Assembly: GCA_030348875.1 (NCBI GenBank)
Contig: JAUCEP010000002.1
Coordinates: 1,877,001-1,941,000, forward strand
Reading direction: 5' to 3'
Length of the DNA: 64,000 nt
Source: Ureibacillus composti
Lineage (GTDB): Bacteria > Bacillota > Bacilli > Bacillales_A > Planococcaceae
In this document: in pieces, positions 47,339-56,504 of the stretch
Numbering within the stretch: the stretch's first letter is position 1
Layout of the letters: each line of letters opens with the position of its first letter
Made by a program: the position numbers and the translations under genes
Notes under the pieces: model-generated
The model's input: only the letters and a program-made list of their open reading frames with translations
The model's database searches: none
What the model was told of the DNA's origin: nothing

Positions 47339-48613
47339 ATGTCATATGAAAATAAAATATTACAAATGAAGAAGTTGTTAGGCAAAAAGAAAGAAGTTAA
47401 AGAAGAGACTAAACCTAAGTATCAGAAGCCTTCTCAACCAATCTATGTAAAAAATTGGGAAGATGCAGGGTTAACTTTAATAGAGAATGATTTTGGTGTG
47501 CTATTTAAAAGGGAAGTACGTTATCCGCTAGATTACAAACACGGAAAAGTTTATCTTAGTTCTTTCTTTCATGCGTTAGATATGTGGCATAACTCTAACA
47601 TAGACCACCCATTTTCAATAGATTCCAATGAGAGGGTTATTTTCTTTGATACGGAAACAACAGGCTTAAAAGGTGTTGGTACGTATATTTTTCTGATTGG
47701 TCTTTTAGAAATTTGTGATGAAGAATTCGTCTTAACCCAATATGTTTTAGCTGATCCTTCAAATGAAGCAGCCTTTTTATTCGAATCTAAATTTTGGCAA
47801 CAACAAGCAACAATCGTTACATACAATGGGAAGAGCTTTGATTGGCCTCAAATAGAAACACGATGGACGATGAATCAAAATGTGTTGCCTAAGTTAAAAC
47901 AAATGAGACAAATTGATCTATTACACAGCACGAAACGTTTGTGGAAAAATAATTTAGAGCGAATGAAATTAACATTAGTGGAAGAAGAAAAATTAGGATT
48001 TAAACGTATAGGTGATATTCCGGGTCATTTGGCTCCAATTATTTATCTAGATGCAGTCAAAAGCGGAAATGCACAGGCTCTCATGAAAGTGCTGTACCAT
48101 AATGAATGGGATTTATTATCACTTGTCACACTTTATAGTATTTCTACGAATCTATTACTAGAAGACGAAATACAGGATTCGGCTATAACCCATACCAATA
48201 TTGGGAAGTGGTATGGGGATTTAAAATATGAAGAAAAAGCACAAAATGTACTATATAATGTAACAGATAATTTCAATGATCATGAGGCGGGAAATGCATA
48301 TTTTTTACTTGCTTTTCAACAAAAGAGAAAATCATTTTATAAGGAAGCGGCTATTTCGTTTGAAAAATCGTTGTTAACAATTGAACCGCGGCAAAAATTA
48401 ATAGCCCTTGAGCAACTCGCAATGTTACACGAACATCAATTTAAAGATTTAAAAAGTGCAATAGAGTATACACAAAAAGGATTAGCGTTACTTGAAAATC
48501 ATTATTTTTTAAAGGAACAACAAAAAGTGAAGGCCAAGGAAAAATGGTACAAGCGCTATAATAGAATTGAAAATAAATTATCTACATTATTAGATGTAAA
48601 TGTAGATCATTGA
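47339..48613 (+). CDS. mrfB: Mitomycin repair exonuclease MrfB (YprB)
   Basis: MrfB is the nuclease partner of MrfA. It has 424 residues. A DnaQ-like exonuclease domain (about 85-255) carries FFDTETTGLKGVGTYIFLIG and YNGKSFDWPQIETRW, and a C-terminal helical region has TPR-like repeats (FYKEAAISFEKSLLTIEPRQ, SAIEYTQKGLALLENH). It begins 6 bases after the mrfA stop, as in B. subtilis. Confidence 0.94.
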   Translation: MSYENKILQMKKLLGKKKEVKEETKPKYQKPSQPIYVKNWEDAGLTLIENDFGVLFKREVRYPLDYKHGKVYLSSFFHALDMWHNSNIDHPFSIDSNERVIFFDTETTGLKGVGTYIFLIGLLEICDEEFVLTQYVLADPSNEAAFLFESKFWQQQATIVTYNGKSFDWPQIETRWTMNQNVLPKLKQMRQIDLLHSTKRLWKNNLERMKLTLVEEEKLGFKRIGDIPGHLAPIIYLDAVKSGNAQALMKVLYHNEWDLLSLVTLYSISTNLLLEDEIQDSAITHTNIGKWYGDLKYEEKAQNVLYNVTDNFNDHEAGNAYFLLAFQQKRKSFYKEAAISFEKSLLTIEPRQKLIALEQLAMLHEHQFKDLKSAIEYTQKGLALLENHYFLKEQQKVKAKEKWYKRYNRIENKLSTLLDVNVDH

Positions 48614-48639
48614 GACGAACACGTAGAAATTATTTTCGA

Positions 48640-48776
48640 AATTTCCTGGGTAAGCGCAAAATATGACAACGTTGTCAAAAGGTGTTACATTTAACTTCAA
48701 TAAGTTAATATCCCTTACAATGATTAGGCTGACAAGATCAGCGCGCAGAACAAATATAAAAAGATGTATTTGATTA
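48640..48776 (+). repeat. Degenerate interspersed repeat, family B, copy 3
   Basis: This non-coding stretch between mrfB and gpsB ends AAAAAGATGTATTTGATTA, matching the ends of the copies at 19441 and 26030. The internal similarity is low. Confidence 0.35.
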
Positions 48777-48839
48777 TAAAATCTGTCACGTATATTTTAA
48801 AAACTATTGTTTTTCAAGTCCCTTTACAATATATCGATA

Positions 48840-48848
48840 TGCTATAAT
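48840..48848 (+). promoter_or_regulatory. Extended -10 promoter of gpsB
   Basis: TGCTATAAT is a perfect extended -10 element, 39 bases before the gpsB ATG. The -35 is poor. Confidence 0.45.
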
Positions 48849-48887
48849 TAAGGTAATGTATGTTTGGAATGGAAGGACGATGTTTGA

Positions 48888-49181
48888 ATGGAAATTAAAT
48901 TAAATTCAAAAATTATATATGAAAAAGAATTTAAAAAAGCTATTAAAGGATATAGCGTAGATGAAGTTGACCAATTCTTAGATCAAGTATTGGAAGATTA
49001 TGACGTATTTGAACAAGTAGTAGAACAGCTTAAAGCTGAAAATAAACGCTTAAAAGAAGAATTAGAAAATGCTAATCGTAAACCACAAGCTGCACCATCT
49101 AGTGGTAATACAAATTTTGATATATTAAAACGTCTTTCTAAGCTTGAGAAGGAAGTATTTGGAAGTAGATTATACGAATAA
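48888..49181 (+). CDS. gpsB: Cell cycle protein GpsB
   Basis: GpsB is a DivIVA-like membrane-associated coiled-coil protein that shuttles PBP1 (PonA) between septum and side wall. It has 97 residues. The N-terminal DivIVA-like domain has KEFKKAIKGYSVDEVDQFLDQVLEDYD, then a coiled coil (about 36-65), a linker, and the C-terminal trimerisation segment FDILKRLSKLEKEVFG. Its client PonA is encoded 5 kb away. Confidence 0.96.
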   Translation: MEIKLNSKIIYEKEFKKAIKGYSVDEVDQFLDQVLEDYDVFEQVVEQLKAENKRLKEELENANRKPQAAPSSGNTNFDILKRLSKLEKEVFGSRLYE

Positions 49182-49482
49182 AAATTAAGCTATGGCAACC
49201 CAACCATCGATGGGATTTTATACCTTGCATATGTAACAGTACTCTATTAAAATTATTCGTTTTAACGTAGGCTTTAGGCAATGAAATCAGTCTTTGTGAT
49301 TTTCGATGTGTTTGGAAGAGTTTGTTATACATGTGGGCGTTGCATGTATAGCAATCAATGTAGTTTTTATCTTTTGATTATTTATCTCATCAGGTTTCGA
49401 CTTCAACTGTATTAGCGAAAACTGTAAAACAACTCCCAACAAATGAGTTATAAGTCTTCGAATGAAAAAATAAAGATTGATG
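49182..49482. other. Gap between gpsB and the rnpB promoter
   Basis: No gene is seen. There is an 8-bp perfect inverted repeat, TATACATG and CATGTATA, at 49326-49350 without a T-run, and a weak CCCA/TGGG hairpin soon after gpsB. AT-rich otherwise. Confidence 0.4.
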
Positions 49483-49511
49483 TTGTTTTTTTGATAATTT
49501 TTTAGTATACT
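49483..49511 (+). promoter_or_regulatory. rnpB promoter
   Basis: TTGTTT (49483-49488), 17 bases, TATACT (49506-49511), placing the start near 49518-49520. Confidence 0.6.
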
Positions 49512-49520
49512 AATTGATGT

Positions 49521-49917
49521 CATAGGAAAATTCGAGTAATCGCTGCAACATTAATGTTGTAGAGGAAAGTCCATGCTCACACGGATCTGAGATGACCGTA
49601 GTGTTCGTGCTTACCGAAAAAATAAGGTAAGGCAGGCTAAGCCTGACGGCGGAAGGAAAACCTAAGTCTTAGGATATGGTTGACACTTCCTGAAAAGTGC
49701 CACAGTGACGGAGCTTCATTGGAAACGGTGAAGGTGGAACGAGGTAAACCCCACGAGTGAGAAACCCAAATTATGGTAGGGGCACTCTCCTGAAGGAATT
49801 GAACGGATGGAGGGACGAAAGATTTCTTTCGTAGATAGATGATTACTACCCGGTCGTACGAGGTGTTAACCGTTTGAGTACTCGGGAACAAAACATGGCT
49901 TACTGAATTTCCATGAT
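49521..49917 (+). ncRNA. rnpB: RNase P RNA, B type
   Basis: The catalytic RNA that trims tRNA 5' leaders. Conserved blocks of the Bacillus-type molecule occur in order: GTAATCGCTGC, GAGGAAAGTCCATGCTC, GAGATGACCGTAGTGTTCGTGC, AGTGCCACAGTGACG, GTGGAACG, GGTAAACCCC, GAGAAACCCAAATT, TAGATAGATGATTAC and ACAAAACATGGCTTACTGA. GGAAAATTC at the start pairs with GAATTTCC at the end to close P1. Ends are approximate. The position between gpsB and ypsC matches B. subtilis, except that a signalling gene intervenes here. Confidence 0.96.
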
Positions 49918-50067
49918 TAAATCTAAAATTATTATTAACTAATATACATTAAACTTTATTAATCATTCGTTAGTTCAGACTAATTATGAAATGTGTAAAC
50001 ACACACATTTTAACATTGGACGAATATGGTAAAGTTTAAAAAACTGAGTAGAATGACTTAGTATGAT

Positions 50068-50104
50068 AGGCTCTCCATCTTCATATGGGGGGCCTTTCTT
50101 TTAG
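50068..50104 (+). terminator. Terminator before the GGDEF-EAL gene
   Basis: AGGCTCTCC and GGGGGGCCT form an 8-9 bp stem with G-U pairs, followed by TTCTTTT. Possibly ends rnpB-region transcription. Confidence 0.6.
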
Positions 50105-50127
50105 GTATAAGAGATAGGGTGGTCGTA

Positions 50128-51879
50128 ATGAAAGACTCATTTGAGGAGAAAACTTCCAATAGTAAAAATTCAAATTCTTATTACTCAGAAAATGTATTAT
50201 TAAAGGTTTTTGAAAATATTACAGAAGGTGTTATGATTACCGACAAAAATAAAATTATTCAAGTCGTGAATCCTGCATTCGAATTTGTAACAGGTTTCAA
50301 TAGTAAAGAAGTGATTGGTAAAAAACCATCTATTATACAATCGGGTGTACATAATTCCACATTTTACATTAAAATGTGGGACAGTATAAAAAAGTTTGGA
50401 ATGTGGCAGGGCGAGATTTGGAATCGACGGAAAACAGGTGAAGTATATCCAGAGTGGCTTACCATTATGAGTATAAAAGATTCTAATGGAGAAATTACAA
50501 ACTTTTGTGGTATTTTTACTGATTTATCTGAAAAAAAACTTGTTGAAAATGAATTAGAAAAACGAACTTTAACTGACTCATTAACAGAAGTAAATAATCG
50601 TTTTGCTTTTCTCGAAAAAATGAACACTTTATTAGAATCAAGTGAATTAATCTCTTCACAAGTACATCACGCAGTTTTCTTTTTAGATTTGGATCGATTT
50701 AAACAAATTAATGATACGCTTGGCCATTCAATTGGCGATAAACTCCTAGTGGAAGCAGCAATTCGACTAAAAACGTTACTAGAGCCGAAAGATATTGTTG
50801 CACGCTATGGTGGCGATGAATTTGTCATAACTTTAACAAATATTCAACATCCACGAGAAGCAGCAAAGTTTGCTGAAGAAGTCATTCGTTCATTTGAAGA
50901 ACCTGTTCTAATCAACAATCAAGAAATATTTATTTCAACTAGTATAGGTATTAGTATGTATCCACATGATGGTCAAACGACTGATGTCCTTGTAAAAAGT
51001 GCTGATAAGGCGATGAACTTTGCAAAGCAAAATGGTCGTGGGAGTTTTTCATTTTATTTTGAAGACTTAAATATCGACGCTAAACGAGTAATTCTGTTAG
51101 ACCGTGAAATTCGTAAAGCAATCGAAAATCGAGAATTTACACTTAGCTTTCAACCCAAAATAGATGTAATTCATAATACGATTGTCGGATTAGAAGCGTT
51201 AGTCCGTTGGCAAAATAAAGAGCTTGGATTTGTTTCTCCAGGTGAGTTTATTCCTTACGCAGAAGAAACGGGACTAATTATTCCATTAAGTGAAATTATT
51301 ATTGAAAAAGCTTGCGAAGAATTGGCAATACTAAGGGCTGCAGGCTATCGAGATATACCGATTGCCATTAACATATCAAGTATACATTTTGGGCAAAGTA
51401 ACTTCTTAGAATCGTTACAAAAAATACTCGAAAAGTACAATACTGCTCCACATAATTTTGAATTGGAAGTAACTGAAAGAACGGTCATGAATAGCGATGA
51501 AGAAACAGTTCGTAAATTTGTTCGATTAAAAAAAGCAGGTTTTAAGCTTTCAATTGATGACTTTGGAACTGGTTATTCTTCACTTAGCTACCTTGTTCGA
51601 TTCCCATTAGATTATTTGAAAATTGATCGAAGTTTTATTCAACATATTGCTTTGCTTGATGAAAAACAGGCAGTTGTTGATGCAATCATTCAAATGGCAC
51701 ATCGATTAAAAATGAAAGTCATAGCAGAAGGTGTTGAAAACATTCAACAGTTAAATTTATTACGTAAATTGGGCTGTGACTATCTACAAGGATATTATTA
51801 TAGTAAACCGGTACCCATGGCCGAACTAATTGATTTCCTTCAAATTTGGGAAGTTGAACATCAAGGAAGGATTGAATAA
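50128..51879 (+). CDS. PAS-GGDEF-EAL cyclic di-GMP protein
   Basis: This 583-residue protein has no membrane segment. A PAS sensor (about 25-140, ITDKNKIIQVVNPAFEFVTGF) precedes a GGDEF domain with an intact active site (RYGGDEFVITL, about 228-235) and an EAL domain with GLEALVRW, ISIDDFGTGYSSLSYL and VIAEGVEN. Both synthesis and hydrolysis of c-di-GMP are therefore possible; which one dominates cannot be told. The ATG at 50128 has GATAGGGTGG upstream; GTG at 50119 is an alternative. It shares one base with the next gene, so the two are co-translated. Confidence 0.93.
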   Translation: MKDSFEEKTSNSKNSNSYYSENVLLKVFENITEGVMITDKNKIIQVVNPAFEFVTGFNSKEVIGKKPSIIQSGVHNSTFYIKMWDSIKKFGMWQGEIWNRRKTGEVYPEWLTIMSIKDSNGEITNFCGIFTDLSEKKLVENELEKRTLTDSLTEVNNRFAFLEKMNTLLESSELISSQVHHAVFFLDLDRFKQINDTLGHSIGDKLLVEAAIRLKTLLEPKDIVARYGGDEFVITLTNIQHPREAAKFAEEVIRSFEEPVLINNQEIFISTSIGISMYPHDGQTTDVLVKSADKAMNFAKQNGRGSFSFYFEDLNIDAKRVILLDREIRKAIENREFTLSFQPKIDVIHNTIVGLEALVRWQNKELGFVSPGEFIPYAEETGLIIPLSEIIIEKACEELAILRAAGYRDIPIAINISSIHFGQSNFLESLQKILEKYNTAPHNFELEVTERTVMNSDEETVRKFVRLKKAGFKLSIDDFGTGYSSLSYLVRFPLDYLKIDRSFIQHIALLDEKQAVVDAIIQMAHRLKMKVIAEGVENIQQLNLLRKLGCDYLQGYYYSKPVPMAELIDFLQIWEVEHQGRIE

Positions 51880-53018
51880 TGAGTAAATTTCAACTAGTAG
51901 CTACTTCAGCAATGGGCTTAGAATCAATTGTTGCGCAAGAAGTACAAGAATTAGGATATGAAACACGTGTAGAAAACGGCAAAGTATATTTTGAAGGAGA
52001 CGAAACGGCCATTGCAAGATGTAACTTATGGTTACGTGTTGCCGATCGAGTAAAAATCGTTGTGGCTGAGTTTCCAGCACACACATTTGACCAATTATTT
52101 GAAAGTACAAAAGGAATTGAATGGGAACGTTATTTACCAGTAGATGCAGCGTTTCCAGTGTCAGGTAAATCAGTAAAATCTAAATTGTATAGTGTACCTG
52201 ATTGCCAAGCGATTGTGAAAAAAGCAATCGTAGAGCGAATGAAGTTTCATTATAAGCGCTTAGGATTTTTAGATGAATCAGGAGCAACATATAAAATTGA
52301 AGTGTCTATTTTAAAGGATGTTGCAACCCTGACGATCGATACTTCTGGAGCAGGCCTTCATAAGCGCGGCTATCGTCAAGTACAGGGGGAAGCGCCATTA
52401 AAAGAAACCCTTGCAGCAGCTTTAGTAAAAATTTCAAAATGGAGTCCGTCTCGTCCTTTTGTCGATGTATTTTGTGGATCAGGAACGATTCCATTAGAAG
52501 CTGCTATGATTGGTCAAAATATCGCACCGGGCTATAACCGTGAATTTATATCGGAACAATGGCCATGGATGAAGGCAAAAATTTGGGAAGAAATTCGAGA
52601 TGAAGCGGATTCCCTTGCAAAATATGACCAACCTATTGAAATTTCGGGTTCTGATATTGATCATAAAATGGTGAAAATTGCGCAAGAAAATGCATTAGAA
52701 GCAGGTTTTGGTGACCTGATTACATTTAAACAAATGCAAGCAACTGATTTTACTACAAGATTATCTGACGGTGTCATCATTTCGAATCCACCATACGGAG
52801 AACGTATTGGTGAAAAAGAAGCGATTGAAAAAGTCATTCGTCAATTAGGACAAGTAATGAAAGATTATCCTACTTGGTCTGTGTATATGCTTTCTTCAAT
52901 GGAGAACTTTGAAGAAGTGTACGGAAAGAAAGCAACAAAGAAACGTAAGTTATTTAATGGCTTCATTCGTACAGATTACTACCAATTCTGGGGACAAAAA
53001 TCAAAAAGAGAAGAATAA
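51879..53018 (+). CDS. ypsC: THUMP-domain RNA methyltransferase (YpsC)
   Basis: This 379-residue SAM-dependent methyltransferase of the RlmL/Trm14 family probably modifies guanine N2 of 23S rRNA. An N-terminal ferredoxin-like/THUMP region (about 1-160) binds RNA; the catalytic domain has VDVFCGSGTIPLEAAMIG (SAM) and ISNPPYGERIG (NPPY). The exact target nucleotide is inferred from the family only. In B. subtilis ypsC lies just after rnpB. Confidence 0.92.
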   Translation: MSKFQLVATSAMGLESIVAQEVQELGYETRVENGKVYFEGDETAIARCNLWLRVADRVKIVVAEFPAHTFDQLFESTKGIEWERYLPVDAAFPVSGKSVKSKLYSVPDCQAIVKKAIVERMKFHYKRLGFLDESGATYKIEVSILKDVATLTIDTSGAGLHKRGYRQVQGEAPLKETLAAALVKISKWSPSRPFVDVFCGSGTIPLEAAMIGQNIAPGYNREFISEQWPWMKAKIWEEIRDEADSLAKYDQPIEISGSDIDHKMVKIAQENALEAGFGDLITFKQMQATDFTTRLSDGVIISNPPYGERIGEKEAIEKVIRQLGQVMKDYPTWSVYMLSSMENFEEVYGKKATKKRKLFNGFIRTDYYQFWGQKSKREE

Positions 53019-53121
53019 TTTACTTTTTTATGTATAGAATACATGTTTTTACAATAGGCTTTATAAGATAATATATTTGCGATGTTAATCTTCGTTTAGT
53101 GGGCATAGAATCACTCACTGG

Positions 53122-53230
53122 CAAAGATTATGCCTCCGGCTAGAGTTATGCGAATTCAGCGGACTTGACTCGTCTAGAAAAGTTCGAAATCGGGACGAAT
53201 TACGCCAAGGTAAAATTGATAGTAAATCGC
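53122..53230 (+). repeat. Interspersed intergenic repeat, family A, copy 2
   Basis: It aligns block by block with 3081-3190: AAAGATTATGCCTCCGGC, GACTTGACTCG, GTTCGAAATC, GGGACG, AATTACGCCAAGG and AATTGATAGTAAAT. It also lies just upstream of a gene on the same strand. Confidence 0.6.
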
Positions 53231-53231
53231 A

Positions 53232-53267
53232 AAGGAGGTGTCTCGTTGTAGTATGAGACACCTCCTT
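53232..53267 (+). repeat. Perfect inverted repeat upstream of ypvA
   Basis: AAGGAGGTGTCTC and GAGACACCTCCTT form a 13-bp perfect stem with a 10-base loop. No T-run follows, so it is not a standard terminator. One arm is a full Shine-Dalgarno-like sequence. A second hairpin, ATGTCTAT and ATAGACAT, follows at 53270-53290. Confidence 0.55.
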
Positions 53268-53311
53268 CAATGTCTATAAAAAATAGACATCTATATGAAG
53301 GAGTTACCAAA

Positions 53312-55216
53312 ATGAGAGAGTCTTTACCATTTGAATTATCTAAAGATCGGTCGTTCTTTGAATCTCTAGGGGATTGGATCGGCGACGTTTTATATGATGA
53401 ATTGCCTGAAAAAGGATTTGAATGCCGTGATGAACAGATTTTTATGGCGTATCAAATCGAGCAAGCATTAAAAGAAAAAAATGTATTATTTGCGGAAGCT
53501 GGTGTTGGAACAGGAAAGACGATCGCTTACCTATTACCTGCTATTTCTTACGCACGATACACTGGGAAACCAGCATTAATTGCATGTGCCGATGAAACTT
53601 TAATCGACCAGCTTGTTAAAGAAGGTGGCGATATTTACAAACTTCGTGACCATTTAGGATTAAATATTGATGTACGACTTGCTAAATCACGTGATCAATA
53701 CTTGTGTCTTAAACGTTTCGAGGAAGCAGAAAAAGTAGAAGTTGATGATTGGATTGACGATATCGCATTTTCAATTCCAGAAGGCGTATATGCACAAGGT
53801 TCGATGAAATCAGCGCAATTGTTCGGTGCGCGTAGTGATTATCCAACAGTAAGTGATGAAGATTGGCAAAAAGTTAATTATAACTCGTTAATGCAATGCG
53901 GTGTTTGTGAAATGCGCAATCGCTGTGGCCAAACATTACATCGTGCAAATTATCGCATGTCTACAGATTTAATAATATGTTCTCAAGATTTCCTGATGGA
54001 ACATTTAGCGACAAAAGAGTCACGTAAACGTGAAGGTCAGTTAACTTTATTACCTGAAGTATCAATGATTGTATTAGACGAAGGACATTTACTTGAATAT
54101 GCTGCACAAAAAGCGATGACTTATAAAGTTCAAGGATATACTATTGTGAATTTATTAGAGAGATTAATGGTTGATGGAGTTCGTGAACGTACGCTATATG
54201 CAATGGAGAAGTTACAGGATGATCATGAACTATTTTTTGATCAACTACGTGATGATATCGTCCCATCTGATGAAGAACGAAAAACAATCAAAAAATCTAC
54301 GAAATTACTTGCACTCGGGAAGCAACTGGTTGCTGATGTGGAACAGCTTTTAGAAGAGTTTGTGTTCGAATCAGAACTTTATATGATCCCTGAGTATGAG
54401 TTAAATATGGCTGAGGAATTTTTAGAACAATACGTTGCTTCAATCCGAATCTTCATCGCACAGGGTGATGCAGTTGATTGGTTAGAAGAAACGGATGGCG
54501 AGGAAACATTAGTCATCATGCCTCGACTAATCACAGAAGTGTTACAAGAAACATTATTCTCTAAGAAATTACCAATTGTATTTTCTTCCGCTACATTATC
54601 GGTTAAGAAAGACTTTTCTTATATTGCCTATAGCTTAGGAATTACAAAGTATCAATCATTTAGTGTTCCTTCTCCATTTGATTATGAAGAAGTGATGAAA
54701 ATCTATCTTCATGCATTAAACCAAGAGGAAAAAGTGAAAAAAGTAGAGCAAATTTTACGGGATGAAAAACAAACATTAATTTTATTTAAGTCGAAAAAAT
54801 CAATGTTAGAATTCAAAGCTAAACTTCCAATGATGGCTCGTTTATCCACAGCATTTGAAGGGGACCGAGAATTATCTGCAATTATTCGAGACTTCCAAAA
54901 TGGGGACATTAAAACGTTATGTTCGTATCATTTATGGGAAGGTCTTGATTTACCTGAGGAAGCATTAACAAGGGTTATTATTTTTGACTTACCGTTCCCA
55001 CCACATGATCCACTATTTGATGCGAAACGTTCTTTTGCAGAAAATGCCTTTGAGGAAGTCGAATTACCATTTATGCAACTTCGCTTGCAACAAGGGATGG
55101 GAAGGCTTATCCGTACTTCTAATGATTATGGGGAAATTCATATTCTGTTAAATCCAGAAGAACAAAAAGTGAAAACTGAATTTATTGAAATTTTACCAGT
55201 TACACCAATCGAATAG
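53312..55216 (+). CDS. ypvA: DinG/XPD-like helicase YpvA
   Basis: This 634-residue helicase of the DinG/YoaA group lacks the exonuclease domain found in dinG at 32775. Walker A is AEAGVGTGKTIAYLLP, the DEAH-equivalent is VLDEGHLLEY, and QGMGRLIRTSNDYG is motif VI. Cysteines in YLCLKRF and CGVCEMRNRCGQ suit an Fe-S cluster, as in XPD and E. coli DinG. The ATG at 53312 has GAAGGAG 7 bases upstream; the in-frame ATG at 53270 lies in a hairpin. Confidence 0.93.
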   Translation: MRESLPFELSKDRSFFESLGDWIGDVLYDELPEKGFECRDEQIFMAYQIEQALKEKNVLFAEAGVGTGKTIAYLLPAISYARYTGKPALIACADETLIDQLVKEGGDIYKLRDHLGLNIDVRLAKSRDQYLCLKRFEEAEKVEVDDWIDDIAFSIPEGVYAQGSMKSAQLFGARSDYPTVSDEDWQKVNYNSLMQCGVCEMRNRCGQTLHRANYRMSTDLIICSQDFLMEHLATKESRKREGQLTLLPEVSMIVLDEGHLLEYAAQKAMTYKVQGYTIVNLLERLMVDGVRERTLYAMEKLQDDHELFFDQLRDDIVPSDEERKTIKKSTKLLALGKQLVADVEQLLEEFVFESELYMIPEYELNMAEEFLEQYVASIRIFIAQGDAVDWLEETDGEETLVIMPRLITEVLQETLFSKKLPIVFSSATLSVKKDFSYIAYSLGITKYQSFSVPSPFDYEEVMKIYLHALNQEEKVKKVEQILRDEKQTLILFKSKKSMLEFKAKLPMMARLSTAFEGDRELSAIIRDFQNGDIKTLCSYHLWEGLDLPEEALTRVIIFDLPFPPHDPLFDAKRSFAENAFEEVELPFMQLRLQQGMGRLIRTSNDYGEIHILLNPEEQKVKTEFIEILPVTPIE

Positions 55217-55221
55217 ATTTT

Positions 55222-55256
55222 AGCGAAATGTCCAAATGTGGCATTTCGCTTTTTTA
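55222..55256 (+). terminator. Rho-independent terminator of ypvA
   Basis: AGCGAAATG pairs perfectly with CATTTCGCT, followed by TTTTTT. Confidence 0.82.
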
Positions 55257-55262
55257 TATTGA

Positions 55263-56120
55263 AGATCATTAGCAGGAGGTACAACTGGAGTCATCATACC
55301 GCCTAGTGTTCCGATGGTGTTGTTTGCTGTAAGTGCAGGAGTATCTGTCAGTGATTTATTTATTGTAGGTGTTGTCCAGGGATATTTATTGGGATTACTT
55401 TAATGGTTTGGGTATATATTTATTCGTTAAAAAACGAGATTCGTAGCACAGAAACATTTATTCTTTCGAAAGTATGGAAAAGTGGATTAGGTTCAATCTT
55501 AGCATTACTAATGCCTATCATTATTTTAGGTGGGATTTATGGAGGATTCTTCACACCAACTGAAGCTTCTGTAATTGCAGTTGTGTATGGTTTCCTTGTT
55601 GGGAAGTTTGTCTATAAGAAAATTTCTTGGAATGTCTTAAGAACGATTATTTTAGAAACAGTTATTGTATTATCTACACTATCTGTGATCATTGCCTCGG
55701 CCTCTATTTTTGGCTTCTATTTAACAATCGAGAGATTACCTCATGAATTAGCGTCCGTTATTTCTGAATTACACTTGCAGCCAGTCGTAGTTATGTTTGT
55801 TATTTTTATCTTCAAATTGTTGGGATGTTTATTGATGAGATCTCGGCAATTATCATTTTAACGCCAATTCTATTACCGATTGCCACTTCAATAGGAATAG
55901 ATCCGGTACATTTCGGTCTTATAATGATTGTAAATTTATCAATTGGTCTATTACACCTCCTGTAGGGTTAAGTTTGTTTGTTGCATCAAAAGTAGGAAAT
56001 GTGTTGCCTGAAAAAATGATTAAGCCTCTAATGCCATTTATTATAATAATGACAATCGACGTAGTGATACTATGGTTATTCCCACAACTTAGTATTGGGG
56101 TAGTCAAGTTCTTCTCATAA
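55263..56120 (+). pseudogene. Decayed TRAP transporter large permease (dctM-like)
   Basis: Pieces of a TRAP-type DctM permease appear in changing frames: AGGTTGVIIPPSVPMVLFAV to about 55400, then MVWVYIYSLKNE to about 55815 including FFTPTEASVIAVVYGF, then IVGMFIDEISAIIILTPILL to about 55950, and TPPVGLSLFVASKVGNVLPE to the stop at 56118-56120. At least three frameshifts are needed to join them, and the first third of the protein (about 130-140 residues of some 425) is missing. No dctP or dctQ gene is nearby. A 152-residue open frame at 55403-55861 is only a surviving segment. Confidence 0.85.
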
Positions 56121-56504
56121 ATTCTATTATTCTTTTCATATAAAGAGATAGGGACTTTTATGGCTGATTTAAAGGTTACAGCAACTTTTAATTCAGCTTA
56201 TTTATTTGCACAAAGGAATCTTTCCTGTGAAGAGCCTTGAATATAGGTATTTTAAATATAATTTTATTGAGCTATTGAAGTACTTTTGATGTCGTAATAA
56301 CAATGTTTAAGTAAAAGAGCGTTGTAAAAAGTGGTACATGAATTCAATGATCAAAAAAACCCTCCCAAACACTGAGTAGGGGAGGGGGTAAAATACGTTT
56401 TTAACAATGGATTATTTTATCAATAGTTGAATCATCTCTGCTATACCAGAGAACGTAGCGCTATCGCAGACGCGGAATTAAATAGATGTTTTCCGCTTTT
56501 CTTA
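56121..56504. other. Gap between pseudogene and oxidase operon
   Basis: No convincing gene. A 28-codon ATG frame at 56160 has only a weak ribosome-binding site. The region holds the oxidase terminator (below) and a GCGGAA/TTCCGC hairpin near 56474-56498. Confidence 0.4.
56353..56391 (-). terminator. Terminator of the ba3 oxidase operon
   Basis: On the minus strand ACCCCCTCCC...GGGAGGGT ends in seven T's. Confidence 0.65.

Noticed and set aside
49637-49891. 84-residue open frame on the minus strand
   Set aside because: It is antisense to the conserved core of RNase P RNA.
55403-55861. A 152-residue membrane protein as an intact gene
   Set aside because: It is the middle part of a DctM permease whose remaining pieces lie in other frames on both sides.
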